Positions 1-6,828 of a DNA stretch of 16,304 nt are shown here, piece by piece (the stretch's first letter is position 1; every line of letters starts with the position of its first letter). The notes below the pieces were generated by a model, which saw nothing but the letters and a program-made list of their open reading frames with translations, searched no databases and was not told where the DNA came from. A program made the position numbers and the translations under genes. This DNA is from Oscillospiraceae bacterium (GTDB lineage Bacteria > Bacillota_A > Clostridia > Oscillospirales > CAG-272): the NCBI GenBank assembly GCA_015064195.1, contig SVSO01000045.1:1-16304 (forward strand), written 5' to 3'.

Positions 1-289
1 TCGGGCCGCGGCGGAAGATGAAATCGGTGGTTTTCTGATCGAAATAATTGATGCCGGTGATGTCACTGGGAAGCAGGTCGGGGGTGAACTGAATGCGGCG
101 CACATCGCCGGAGATGGATTTTGCCAGCGCTTTGGCGAGGGAAGTCTTGCCCGTACCGGGAATGTCGTCAAGCAGCACATGGCCGCCTGCGAGCATGGCA
201 GTGAGAACAAGCCGGATCTGGCGATTTTTGCCGTAGATCACCTTTTCCACGTTACCGATAATATTGTCTGCGAGAAGTTTGCAGTCCAT
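1..289 (-). CDS. MoxR-family AAA+ ATPase, N-terminal part (cut by window edge)
   Basis: The first 96 codons of a MoxR-type AAA+ ATPase are visible; the rest lies beyond base 1. The protein starts [20 protein letters not shown] and has a Walker A loop, [15 protein letters not shown], at about residues 41-55. This is followed by the segment [15 protein letters not shown], which is highly characteristic of the MoxR subfamily. Members act as cytoplasmic chaperone-like ATPases, typically helping to assemble or activate partner proteins encoded next door, often with a von Willebrand A domain or DUF58. That partner would lie outside the window, so no client can be named. The ATG at 287-289 is preceded by a consensus AGGAGG (295-300 on the plus strand, read as its complement) and a perfect promoter, so the start is secure. 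The gene is divergent from the CD3324-family transcript. Confidence 0.9.
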   Translation of the reverse strand, partial: MDCKLLADNIIGNVEKVIYGKNRQIRLVLTAMLAGGHVLLDDIPGTGKTSLAKALAKSISGDVRRIQFTPDLLPSDITGINYFDQKTTDFIFRRGP

Positions 290-319
290 AAAAGCCTCCT
301 GAATGTTTGGTGTACCTCC

Positions 320-348
320 ATTATATCATACGTTCACGTGATTGTCAA
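320..348 (-). promoter_or_regulatory. Sigma-A promoter of the moxR-like gene
   Basis: Read on the minus strand there is a perfect TTGACA (343-348) and a perfect TATAAT (320-325) separated by exactly 17 bp. The -10 lies about 30 bases upstream of the ATG, leaving a short leader with an AGGAGG. The spacer contains the 8-bp palindrome TCACGTGA (334-341), which could be an operator but may be chance. Confidence 0.85.
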
Positions 349-398
349 TAGGAATATCAAAATTGTCGGGAATTTTTTACTATAAAAGAACTTTACTC

Positions 399-427
399 TT
401 GCAATCTGAGGGAAAATGTGATACAAT
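399..427 (+). promoter_or_regulatory. Promoter of the leader/CD3324-family transcript
   Basis: TTGCAA (399-404) and TACAAT (422-427) are separated by 17 bp. The predicted transcription start near 434 coincides with the first base of a 6-bp hairpin, giving a 5' untranslated region of about 190 nucleotides before the ATG at 625. Confidence 0.7.
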
Positions 428-433
428 GAATAT

Positions 434-593
434 GCGGCAAGGACCACGATGCCGCGGAATAAATGTAAGGAAAGGAGTGGTGTTTCAATGACAGAGATTA
501 AGGTGGTTCGGGAGTAACCCGGATCGGCAGTTCCGATTTGGTTGGCGATCCGAGCGTTATCCCGGGACTTCGCGGAAGGGGGAACCTTCCGCG
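434..593 (+). promoter_or_regulatory. Structured mRNA leader with three hairpins
   Basis: Three inverted repeats are readable in the leader. Hairpin 1 pairs GCGGCA (434-439) with TGCCGC (450-455), at the predicted RNA 5' end. Hairpin 2 is extended: CGGATCG (520-526) pairs with CGATCCG (546-552), and below it GGGA-G-TAAC (510-518, one bulged G) pairs with GTTATCCC (556-563). A competing small stem ATCGG/CCGAT (523-527/533-537) lies inside it. Hairpin 3 is a perfect 9-bp stem, CGCGGAAGG (571-579) with CCTTCCGCG (585-593) and a 5-base loop. No U-run follows hairpin 3, so it is not an ordinary terminator. The stop codon of the 9-residue leader ORF (515-517) sits inside the hairpin 2 stem, so a ribosome finishing it would disturb that stem. 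Translational or antitermination control of the downstream gene is an inference; I recognise no named riboswitch class. Confidence 0.55.
488..517 (+). CDS. Putative 9-residue leader peptide (uORF)
   Basis: ATG at 488 is preceded by AAAGGAG (471-477) at a suitable distance of about 10 bases, and the ORF reads MTEIKVVRE then TAA. A ribosome site this good on such a short ORF, about 110 bases upstream of a real gene and inside a structured leader, suggests it is translated. The peptide does not contain an obvious run of one amino acid of the kind found in classical attenuators. After the stop, all three forward frames remain open to about 590-600. A -1 shift near codon 8 would extend the product to about 40 residues, ending at 609 just before the next Shine-Dalgarno. 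That alternative is speculative. The peptide might equally have no function of its own, with only its translation mattering. Confidence 0.45.
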   Translation: MTEIKVVRE

Positions 594-624
594 GGGTCTG
601 TATGAATAACGAGAGGAGAGCAAA

Positions 625-897
625 ATGGCGTATCAGAACGCAAGGGAGATTCTTCCCGCCGCGCTGATCGAGGAGATTCAGAAATACATAGACGGCGAGC
701 TTTTATACATTCCCACAAAATCGGATAAGACCGAGTGGGGCATCCGGAGCGGCGCACGGCAGAAATACGCCGAACGCAACCATGCGATCCGTGAGCAGTA
801 CAAAAGCGACGTGTCCATCGAGGAGCTGGCAAAGCTCTACTTTCTCTCCACCGACAGCATCAGAAAGATCGTGTACGGCGATAAGCGCGCACAATAA
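625..897 (+). CDS. CD3324-family small HTH-like protein
   Basis: This 90-residue protein resembles the CD3324 family of small Clostridial proteins. The N-terminal part (about residues 5-30) carries the pattern 'LPAALIEEIQKYIDGELLYIP'-like, typical of that family. The region from about 50 to 86 has the RN..I...Y..D.SIEELAKLYFLS.DSIRKIV pattern of a helix-turn-helix, so DNA binding is likely although its targets are unknown. The ATG at 625 has AGGAG at 614-618, six bases upstream. It is the only full-length gene in its transcript, with a long structured leader upstream and a terminator directly after. Its length fits the family. A transcriptional regulator role is inferred from the HTH pattern, with no direct evidence for what it controls; autoregulation through the leader is possible. 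Confidence 0.75.
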   Translation: MAYQNAREILPAALIEEIQKYIDGELLYIPTKSDKTEWGIRSGARQKYAERNHAIREQYKSDVSIEELAKLYFLSTDSIRKIVYGDKRAQ

Positions 898-899
898 GA

Positions 900-929
900 A
901 AGGGATCGGCTCGTGACCGATCCTTTTTT
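900..929 (+). terminator. Rho-independent terminator after the CD3324-family gene
   Basis: GGATCGG (903-909) and CCGATCC (917-923) form a 7-bp stem with a 7-base loop, flanked by A's upstream and followed by TTTTTT. It begins a few bases after the TAA at 895-897. Confidence 0.9.
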
Positions 930-962
930 CATGAAAAAATGCAGTTGTTAATAAATTATACA

Positions 963-991
963 TTGAAAATTCCGCTTTCATATGTTATAAT
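963..991 (+). promoter_or_regulatory. Promoter of the phosphoesterase-dapL-esterase unit
   Basis: TTGAAA (963-968) and a perfect TATAAT (986-991) have a 17-bp spacer. The AGGAGG ribosome site of the next gene is at 1004-1009, so the leader is only about 20 bases long. Confidence 0.8.
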
Positions 992-1018
992 AATGAAGTC
1001 AAAAGGAGGGCGACAGGA

Positions 1019-1915
1019 ATGCTCAAATGTAACAGTGACGGAAAATTTACGATTCTGGTGACGGCTGACCCCCAGTGCGACAACGATTCTCAGTGGGCGG
1101 AAGCGGCTCGTGAGCTGGAAATTCTCATAGAACGGGCAAAACCGGATTTTGTGCTCATCAACGGCGACATGGAGACGAACAACCGCGTCACCGGGGAAGG
1201 CTGGGCAACACTCATCGCGCCTCTCACAGAATGCGCCATTCCGTGGGCGACGACCAACGGCAATCATGACCCCTACGATCCGTCCATCGACCGCATCTAC
1301 ACCGATTATGCGGACTGCCTGAACGAAAAAGTCAGCCCGGACGATCCGGATTATGAGCCGGAGCGGCCGGTGAATTATCGGCTTCCCGTCTATGCAAACG
1401 ACGGCAGGACGGTGGTGTTCGCCATCTATGGCATGGATTCCGGCATGGATCGCATCGGATGGAATTGGGACGGCTTTACCGAAAAGCAGCTGGCGTGGTA
1501 CAAGCGGCAGTCGGATGCGCTGAAGGCAGAGAACGGCGGCAAGCCCGTCACCTCGCTGATGTGCTGTCACATTCCCTTTGAGGAAGTCAAAACGATGGAC
1601 ATTCTCCACGGCGTGTGTCACGAGAATGTGACCTGCACGGGCGGCAGCTTCAACCGCGGCACCATGCAGACAATTCTCGCACAGGGCGACGTGAAGATCG
1701 CGGTGTTCGGTCATTCCCACAACATCAACCGGGTGGGCAAAAAAGACGGCATCATCCTCGCCTATGCCGGCAAAATTTCCTCCGGCAGCTACCATGACGA
1801 GTTCGCACGCGGCGGCCGTATCATCACCTTCCATCAGGATACGCCGGAAGCATTCGCCACAAGCTGGCTCGGCACCATGGAAACCTCTGAGGATCAGCCG
1901 GAAGTTTCGCTGTAA
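1019..1915 (+). CDS. Metallophosphoesterase (calcineurin-like, PAP29/Dcr2-like)
   Basis: This 298-residue protein has the ordered metal-binding motifs of calcineurin-like phosphoesterases. They are D17-P-Q19 in 'LVTADPQ', G49-D50 in 'INGDME', G81-N-H-D84, H184 in 'CCHIPF' and GHSH at 231-234. The first motif is D-x-Q where many relatives have D-x-H. Such enzymes hydrolyse phosphomonoesters or phosphodiesters using two metal ions; the substrate cannot be told from sequence. No convincing signal peptide is seen, so a cytoplasmic location is likely. The ATG at 1019 follows AGGAGG by 9 bases. It is the first gene after a strong promoter, and dapL starts 32 bases after its stop with no terminator between, so the two are probably co-transcribed. 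The similarity to PAP29/Dcr2-type proteins is a family-level guess. Confidence 0.85.
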   Translation: MLKCNSDGKFTILVTADPQCDNDSQWAEAARELEILIERAKPDFVLINGDMETNNRVTGEGWATLIAPLTECAIPWATTNGNHDPYDPSIDRIYTDYADCLNEKVSPDDPDYEPERPVNYRLPVYANDGRTVVFAIYGMDSGMDRIGWNWDGFTEKQLAWYKRQSDALKAENGGKPVTSLMCCHIPFEEVKTMDILHGVCHENVTCTGGSFNRGTMQTILAQGDVKIAVFGHSHNINRVGKKDGIILAYAGKISSGSYHDEFARGGRIITFHQDTPEAFATSWLGTMETSEDQPEVSL

Positions 1916-1947
1916 CACAGAAAATATTTTATTTGGGAGATATACAT

Positions 1948-3132
1948 ATGAAAATCAATGCAAATTATCTGAAGCTCAAGGAAAGCTATCTGTTCTCCGA
2001 TATCGCGAAGAAAACAGCGGCTTACAAGGCAGAAAATCCCGATGCGGACATCATCCGTCTCGGCATCGGCGACGTGACCATGCCCCTCTGCAAGGCGGTA
2101 GTGGAGGCGTTCCACAAGGCATCCGATGAAATGGGTGCAAAGGAAAGCTTCAAGGGCTACGGCCCGGAGCAGGGCTACGGCTTCTTAAAGGATGCCATCA
2201 AGGATTACTACAAGGCAGAGGACGATGTGGATCTTCTCGCTGACGAGATCTTCATATCCGACGGCGCAAAGAGCGACCTCGGCAACATCCTTGACATTTT
2301 CGCAAAGGACAATGTCGTTCTCGTTCCCGACCCGGTTTATCCCGTTTATGTGGACACCAACACCATGGACGGCCGCGAGATCCGCTACATGAAAGGCTCG
2401 GCGGAGAATAACTTCCTCCCCATGCCCGACGATGCCGTTGACGCGGACATCATCTACCTCTGCTCCCCCAACAATCCCACCGGCGCGGCGTACAATCATG
2501 CACAGCTGGCAGAGTGGGTTGCATACGCCAAGAAGAAGGGCGCCGTCATCCTCTTTGATGCGGCATATGAATCCTTCATCACCACAAAGGAGCTTGTCCG
2601 CTCCATCTATGAGATCGACGGTGCGCGGGAATGCGCCATCGAGTTCTGCTCCTTCTCCAAGACGGCAGGCTTCACCGGCACGCGCTGCGGCTGGACGGTT
2701 GTTCCCATGGAGCTGGAGAGCGAGGGCGTGAAGCTCAACAAGCTGTGGCTGCGTCGTCAGACCACCAAGTTCAACGGTGTATCCTATCCCGTACAGGCTG
2801 CGGCTGCGGCAGTATTCACCGAGGAAGGCCGCCGTCAGATCGCGGAGAATCTGGAATATTACCGCGGCAACGCCAAGATCATCACCGAAGCACTGGATGA
2901 GATCGGCGTATGGTACACCGGCGGCGTGAATTCCCCCTACATCTGGCTCCACTGCCCCAACGGTATGGGCTCGTGGGAATTCTTCGATCTGCTGCTCACC
3001 AAGGCAAACGTAGTCGGCACTCCCGGCGCAGGCTTCGGCGAAATGGGCGAGGGCTTCTTCCGCCTGACCGCATTCGGCGACCGCGAGCGCACCAAGGAAG
3101 CCGCTGAACGAATCAAAAAGCTGTTCAAATAA
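1948..3132 (+). CDS. dapL: LL-diaminopimelate aminotransferase
   Basis: This 394-residue, class I/II fold PLP enzyme converts tetrahydrodipicolinate directly to LL-diaminopimelate using glutamate, a shortcut for lysine and peptidoglycan precursor synthesis. Diagnostic stretches are the N-terminus [20 protein letters not shown], '[12 protein letters not shown]' (36-47), '[11 protein letters not shown]' (70-80), 'SPNNPTG' (173-179), D204 in 'ILFDAAYE' and the Schiff-base lysine K238 in '[14 protein letters not shown]'. 'FFRLTAFG' near the C-terminus holds the arginine that binds the substrate carboxylate. Length matches DapL (about 390-410). I chose the ATG at 1948 because GGGAGA lies seven bases upstream; the in-frame TTG at 1933 lies upstream of that ribosome site. 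It sits between a phosphoesterase and an esterase rather than with other dap genes, so this operon is probably not a dedicated lysine operon. Confidence 0.95.
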   Translation: MKINANYLKLKESYLFSDIAKKTAAYKAENPDADIIRLGIGDVTMPLCKAVVEAFHKASDEMGAKESFKGYGPEQGYGFLKDAIKDYYKAEDDVDLLADEIFISDGAKSDLGNILDIFAKDNVVLVPDPVYPVYVDTNTMDGREIRYMKGSAENNFLPMPDDAVDADIIYLCSPNNPTGAAYNHAQLAEWVAYAKKKGAVILFDAAYESFITTKELVRSIYEIDGARECAIEFCSFSKTAGFTGTRCGWTVVPMELESEGVKLNKLWLRRQTTKFNGVSYPVQAAAAAVFTEEGRRQIAENLEYYRGNAKIITEALDEIGVWYTGGVNSPYIWLHCPNGMGSWEFFDLLLTKANVVGTPGAGFGEMGEGFFRLTAFGDRERTKEAAERIKKLFK

Positions 3133-3143
3133 GGAGAATCATC

Positions 3144-3812
3144 ATGGAGAGAGAGTTTATCTGCCGCAAGGAAGTCGAAGTTGCCGGCACGCTTTCCGGC
3201 ATCGTGACCACCCCCACCGATTTCGATCCCGCAAAGGAATCGCTTCCCGTTATCGTGTTCCTGCACGGTGCCGGCGAGCGCGGCGACGGTTCGGATGAAG
3301 GCGTACAGAAGGTCAAGGTTCACGGCATTCCGAAGATCTTTTCCGCCGATCCCGACTATCACGGTCTGCGGGTCATCACCATTTCGCCTCAGTGCCCCAC
3401 CGGCATGACGTGGAATCATCTGGCATATCCGCTGATGAGCTGGATCCGCGCAGTTGTGGCGGAACTGAACGGTGACGAAAAGCGCATTGCCATCACCGGT
3501 CTGTCCATGGGCGGCTTCGGCACTTGGGAAATGCTCATGACTTTCCCGGAGGTGTTCTCCTGCGGTGCGCCCATCTGCGGCGGCGGTCTGTCGTGGCGTG
3601 CCGGTGCACTCCGCGGCATGGATCTGCGCGTCTATCACGGACTTGACGATCCCACCGTTCCCTTCGCGGATTCGGAGATCATGGTTCGCGCGGCACGTGC
3701 AGGCGGCGCAAACGTGGACTTTATCGCCTACGATAAAGTGGGCCACAACAGCTGGACCAGAGCCTATGAGCAGACCGACCTCATCGAGTGGCTGGTCTCC
3801 CACAGCAAATAA
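3144..3812 (+). CDS. Alpha/beta hydrolase, COG4099-like esterase/peptidase
   Basis: This 222-residue enzyme has an alpha/beta-hydrolase layout. The oxyanion segment is 'FLHGAGERG' (39-47), the nucleophile elbow GLSMGGFGTW has Ser121, an acid lies in 'GLDDPTVPF' (D168 or D169), and the catalytic His201 is in 'VGHNSW'. The HGAGERG signature together with 'PQCP' (82-85) and G-L-S-M-G-G-F-G-T-W is typical of the predicted peptidase/phospholipase/carboxylesterase group COG4099, which includes carbohydrate-ester and feruloyl-type esterases. There is no signal peptide, so it probably acts on imported or internal substrates. ATG 3144 is preceded by AAGGAG (3131-3136). The gap after dapL is only 11 bases, which argues for co-transcription. 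The terminator starts 6 bases after its TAA. The substrate is unknown. Confidence 0.85.
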   Translation: MEREFICRKEVEVAGTLSGIVTTPTDFDPAKESLPVIVFLHGAGERGDGSDEGVQKVKVHGIPKIFSADPDYHGLRVITISPQCPTGMTWNHLAYPLMSWIRAVVAELNGDEKRIAITGLSMGGFGTWEMLMTFPEVFSCGAPICGGGLSWRAGALRGMDLRVYHGLDDPTVPFADSEIMVRAARAGGANVDFIAYDKVGHNSWTRAYEQTDLIEWLVSHSK

Positions 3813-3817
3813 ACGCG

Positions 3818-3846
3818 AAAATCCCCCGGCTCAGCCGGGGGATTTT
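3818..3846. terminator. Bidirectional terminator between convergent operons
   Basis: A perfect 13-bp stem, AAAATCCCCCGGC (3818-3830) with GCCGGGGGATTTT (3834-3846), closes a 3-base TCA loop. The A/T ends give a U-run in either direction, so it can end both the plus-strand esterase transcript and the minus-strand metH transcript (stop at 3851-3853). Confidence 0.93.
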
Positions 3847-3850
3847 GTTG

Positions 3851-6271
3851 TTACAGCGAGGCGTTGATCTCCTCCGCATAACGGACGGTCTCCATGGCAT
3901 CCTTCGCGTATTTGTCTGCACCGATGGAGTCGGCGTAATCCTTTGTCAGCACCGCACCGCCGACGATGACTTTGCACCACGGCGCACGCTCACGCAGGAG
4001 CTTGATGGTTTCCTCCATGGCGGGGACGGTGGTGGTCATGAGGGCGGACAGTCCTGCCATGGGCGCATGGAGGGCTATCACCGCATCCGCCACAGCCTGC
4101 GGCTCCACATCCCGCCCCAGATCGGTGACGGGGAAGCCGTAATTTTCAAGCAGCAGCTTGACAATATTCTTGCCGATGTCATGGATGTCGCCCTTGACGG
4201 TAGCGAGAACGAATGCGCATTTGTCGGCGGATTTTTCGGCGGGAAGGGCGGCTTTGATGACCTCGAAGGCTTCCTTTGCCGCTTCAGCCGCCATGAGCAG
4301 CTGGGGCAGATACACGGTCTTTTTCTCGAATCCCACGCCCACCTGATCCAGCGCCGGGATGATCTCCTCCTGCACCACAGTGAGGGGCGGCACGGTTTTT
4401 ATGCGCTCTGCCGTGAGTGCGGATGCCTGCTCCTTGAGCCCCTTGACAATGGCGCGGCGGAGAGGCGAGCCCGATACCTCGCCGGAATCGGAGACTGCGG
4501 GAGCGGCAGTCGGTGCGGCAGGTGCGGCAGGTGCGGCGGTCTGCGGCAGTGTGCCGGCGAATTCGATGAAGTGCTGGCAGTTGTCGTCAAGTCCCGCCAG
4601 TGCCAGATAGGCATGGTAGGACTTCATCATTTCATCGGAGAAGGGATTCATGATGGCGGCGGACAGACCGTTCGCCATGGCCATGGTGAAAAATGTGCTG
4701 TTGATGATGTCGCGGTTCGGCAGACCGAAGGAAACATTGGACACGCCGAGGGATGTGTGACAGCCCAGCGCACGGCGAATGATACCAAGGGCGCGCAGGG
4801 TCTCCTTGGCGGAATTCTGATCCGCGCTGATGGTGAGTGCCAGCGGATCAAAGACGAGATCGTGCTTTGCAATGCCGTATTTTTCCGCTTCGGCGATGAT
4901 CTTCTCCGCAATTCTCACGCGATCTGCGCCGGATGCGGGAATGCCGTCCTCGTCCAGCGTCAGCGCAACGATGACGCCGCCGTATTTCTTCGCCAACGGG
5001 AAGATGGCATCCATGGATTCTTTTTTGCCGCTGACCGAGTTGATCATGGCCTTGCCGTTGTAACGGCGGAGAGCGGCTTCCATGGCGATCGTGTCGGAGG
5101 TGTCGATCTGGAGAGGCAGATCGATGACCGCCTGCAGTTCACGGACGGCGGTCGTAAGCATCTTCACCTCATCGATCTCCGGCAGGCCCACGTTCACATC
5201 GAGAATGTGGACGCCCTTCTCCTGCTGGCGGATGCCTTCGCCGAGGATGTAGTCGATATCGCCCGCCCGGAGTGCCTCCTTGAATCGCTTTTTGCCCGTG
5301 GGATTGATGCGCTCGCCGATGAGCAGAGGCGCATCGCCGAATTCCACGGCGTGGGTGTAGCTGGAGACGAGGGTACGCGCTTTTTCGGTGAGCGGCACGG
5401 GCTTCATGCCGGCGGTGTATTCGGTCAGTGCGCGGATGTGGTCGGGAGTCGTTCCGCAGCATCCGCCGGCAATGCGCACGCCTTTTTCGATGAGCGTGCG
5501 GACGGATGCGGCGAATTCGGCGGGGCTCACGTCATAGACGGTCTTGCCGTCCGCAACATGGGGGAGTCCCGCGTTGGGCTTGAGAAGCACCGGGACGGAT
5601 GCATATGCCAGATACTGCTCCACGATGGGGGCCAGCGCATCCGGGCCGAGGGAGCAGTTGCATCCGATGGCATCTGCGCCCATGCCCTCCAGCATGGCGG
5701 TCATGGCGGCGGGAGAGGCACCGGTCATCAGCTTGCCGTCCTCTCCGTAGGCGTTGGATACGAACACGGGCAGGTCGGCATTTTCCTTGGCGGCCAGCAG
5801 TGCGGCTTTCGTCTCGTAGCTGTCGTTCATCGTCTCGATGAAGATGAGATCACAGCCGTATTTCACGCCGAGACGCACGGTTTTTGCAAAAATTTCCACC
5901 GCATCCTCGAAGTCGAGATCGCCCAGCGGTGCCAGCATCCGCCCCGTCGGGCCGATGTCGAGGGCTACGAATTTTTCCTGCGTGCCGGCGGAATTTTTTG
6001 CGGCACTGCGTGCATTTTCCACGGCGGCGCAGACGATCCCGTCAAGCTCCGCCTCGGAGAATTTCAGGCAGTTCGCGCCGAAGGTGTTGGTGTTGACCAC
6101 GTTGCTTCCCGCGTCGAAATAATCCCTGTGGATGGCGGTGATGATGTCCGGATGGGAGAGATTCCACCGCTCCGGAAGCTCGCCGGGCATCAGTCCCCGG
6201 GCCTGCAGAAGCGTGCCCATGCCGCCGTCGAGATAAAGCAGGTGGTCTTGCATATAATCTTTGATGTTCAT
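3851..6271 (-). CDS. metH: Cobalamin-dependent methionine synthase, without activation domain
   Basis: This 806-residue enzyme transfers a methyl group from 5-methyl-THF through cobalamin to homocysteine. The domains run in order. The homocysteine-binding barrel is about 1-290, with zinc ligands C204 in 'GCNC' and C271/C272 in 'GGCCGTTPDHI'. The pterin-binding barrel is about 310-570 ('LIGERINPTGKK', 'QIDTSD', 'LGVSNVSFGLP'). An Ala/Pro-rich linker (577-593) follows, then the cobalamin cap and Rossmann module (about 605-806) with the base-off ligand H697 in DIHDIGKN. The C-terminal reactivation domain of E. coli-type MetH (about 1,200 residues) is absent. The neighbouring upstream gene supplies it, as in Thermotoga-type split systems. 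The ATG at 6269-6271 overlaps the stop of that gene (ATGA), implying coupled translation. It is the last gene of the metF operon. Confidence 0.97.
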   Translation of the reverse strand: MNIKDYMQDHLLYLDGGMGTLLQARGLMPGELPERWNLSHPDIITAIHRDYFDAGSNVVNTNTFGANCLKFSEAELDGIVCAAVENARSAAKNSAGTQEKFVALDIGPTGRMLAPLGDLDFEDAVEIFAKTVRLGVKYGCDLIFIETMNDSYETKAALLAAKENADLPVFVSNAYGEDGKLMTGASPAAMTAMLEGMGADAIGCNCSLGPDALAPIVEQYLAYASVPVLLKPNAGLPHVADGKTVYDVSPAEFAASVRTLIEKGVRIAGGCCGTTPDHIRALTEYTAGMKPVPLTEKARTLVSSYTHAVEFGDAPLLIGERINPTGKKRFKEALRAGDIDYILGEGIRQQEKGVHILDVNVGLPEIDEVKMLTTAVRELQAVIDLPLQIDTSDTIAMEAALRRYNGKAMINSVSGKKESMDAIFPLAKKYGGVIVALTLDEDGIPASGADRVRIAEKIIAEAEKYGIAKHDLVFDPLALTISADQNSAKETLRALGIIRRALGCHTSLGVSNVSFGLPNRDIINSTFFTMAMANGLSAAIMNPFSDEMMKSYHAYLALAGLDDNCQHFIEFAGTLPQTAAPAAPAAPTAAPAVSDSGEVSGSPLRRAIVKGLKEQASALTAERIKTVPPLTVVQEEIIPALDQVGVGFEKKTVYLPQLLMAAEAAKEAFEVIKAALPAEKSADKCAFVLATVKGDIHDIGKNIVKLLLENYGFPVTDLGRDVEPQAVADAVIALHAPMAGLSALMTTTVPAMEETIKLLRERAPWCKVIVGGAVLTKDYADSIGADKYAKDAMETVRYAEEINASL
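4512..4538. repeat. Three tandem 9-bp units inside metH (linker-encoding)
   Basis: GGTGCGGCA occurs at 4512-4520 and 4521-4529, followed by GGTGCGGCG at 4530-4538. On the coding (minus) strand this gives the repeated AAP-type linker between pterin and cobalamin domains. Being multiples of three, unit gain or loss would change linker length without a frameshift. Confidence 0.8.
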
Positions 6272-6828
6272 AGGTTCTCCTTGATTCCAATAATGGCCGT
6301 CACGGATTTGGACGGCGACATGAGCAGACTTTCATTCAGCGAAAGCCCGATTTTGCGCTGACAGTCGAGGGCGCGGAAGATCTCCCGCTGAAAATCCAGC
6401 GGAAGGTCGCCGTAGCCCGGTGAAAAGCGGGGCAGAGGTGAAAAACTGTCGCAAAGTGCCTCCACGCGCTCCACGCCGATGGCATCCAGCAGGAGTGCGC
6501 GGGCGGGAGAGGTGACGGTGGTGCGGGCAATGAGCCGGTCAAGACCGATGCCCACCGTAGCCGCCAGCAGCATGACGGAGGTGCATCCGGTGAGAAATTT
6601 CGCCAGCGATGCGGATTTTACCGATGCGAAGCTGAAATCCATGCGATCGCCGTCCATGCGCACCGGAAATGTGCCGTGACAGGCGCGATAGGTCAGCACC
6701 GGCTGGGCGATGGCAAGGCATTCGTCAAGCAGTGCTTCCGTGGCCGGATCGGATGTGCGCACACCCGCATAGCGGAGGATCTCTCTGCGGTCGATGGGCG
6801 GCGCGTCGGGGCAAAACAGCGCGATCAT
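6268..6828 (-). CDS. Stand-alone methionine synthase activation domain protein
   Basis: This 186-residue protein matches the vitamin-B12-dependent methionine synthase activation domain family. Key stretches are 'RYAGVR' (19-24), 'LLAATVGIGLDRLI' (87-100), 'RFSPGYGDLPLDFQ' (134-147) and 'SKSVTAIIGI' (173-182). R-x-x-x-G-Y-G is the S-adenosylmethionine-binding signature seen in the C-terminal domain of long MetH. In the reactivation cycle this domain binds AdoMet and remethylates cob(II)alamin once an electron donor reduces it. The adjacent metH lacks exactly this domain, so the two proteins probably act as a complex. The gene overlaps metF upstream and metH downstream by 4 bp each (ATGA), which favours coordinated synthesis. 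The electron donor is not encoded in the window. Confidence 0.93.
   Translation of the reverse strand: MIALFCPDAPPIDRREILRYAGVRTSDPATEALLDECLAIAQPVLTYRACHGTFPVRMDGDRMDFSFASVKSASLAKFLTGCTSVMLLAATVGIGLDRLIARTTVTSPARALLLDAIGVERVEALCDSFSPLPRFSPGYGDLPLDFQREIFRALDCQRKIGLSLNESLLMSPSKSVTAIIGIKENL

Noticed and set aside
571..593. Hairpin 571-593 as a transcription terminator
   Set aside because: No U-run follows (GGGTCTG), so intrinsic termination is unlikely; kept as part of the structured leader.
956..1918. 320-codon minus-strand frame across the metallophosphoesterase
   Set aside because: Antisense shadow; the plus strand has the promoter, AGGAGG and metal-binding motifs.
1933..1947. Upstream TTG start for dapL
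   Set aside because: It lies upstream of the ribosome site GGGAGA used for the ATG at 1948, and family members begin at [12 protein letters not shown] sequence.
3788..6361. 857-codon plus-strand frame across metH
   Set aside because: It is antisense to a clear metH with all catalytic residues; high GC at codon third positions makes long antisense frames. Its translation is Gly/His/Arg-rich without any domain pattern.
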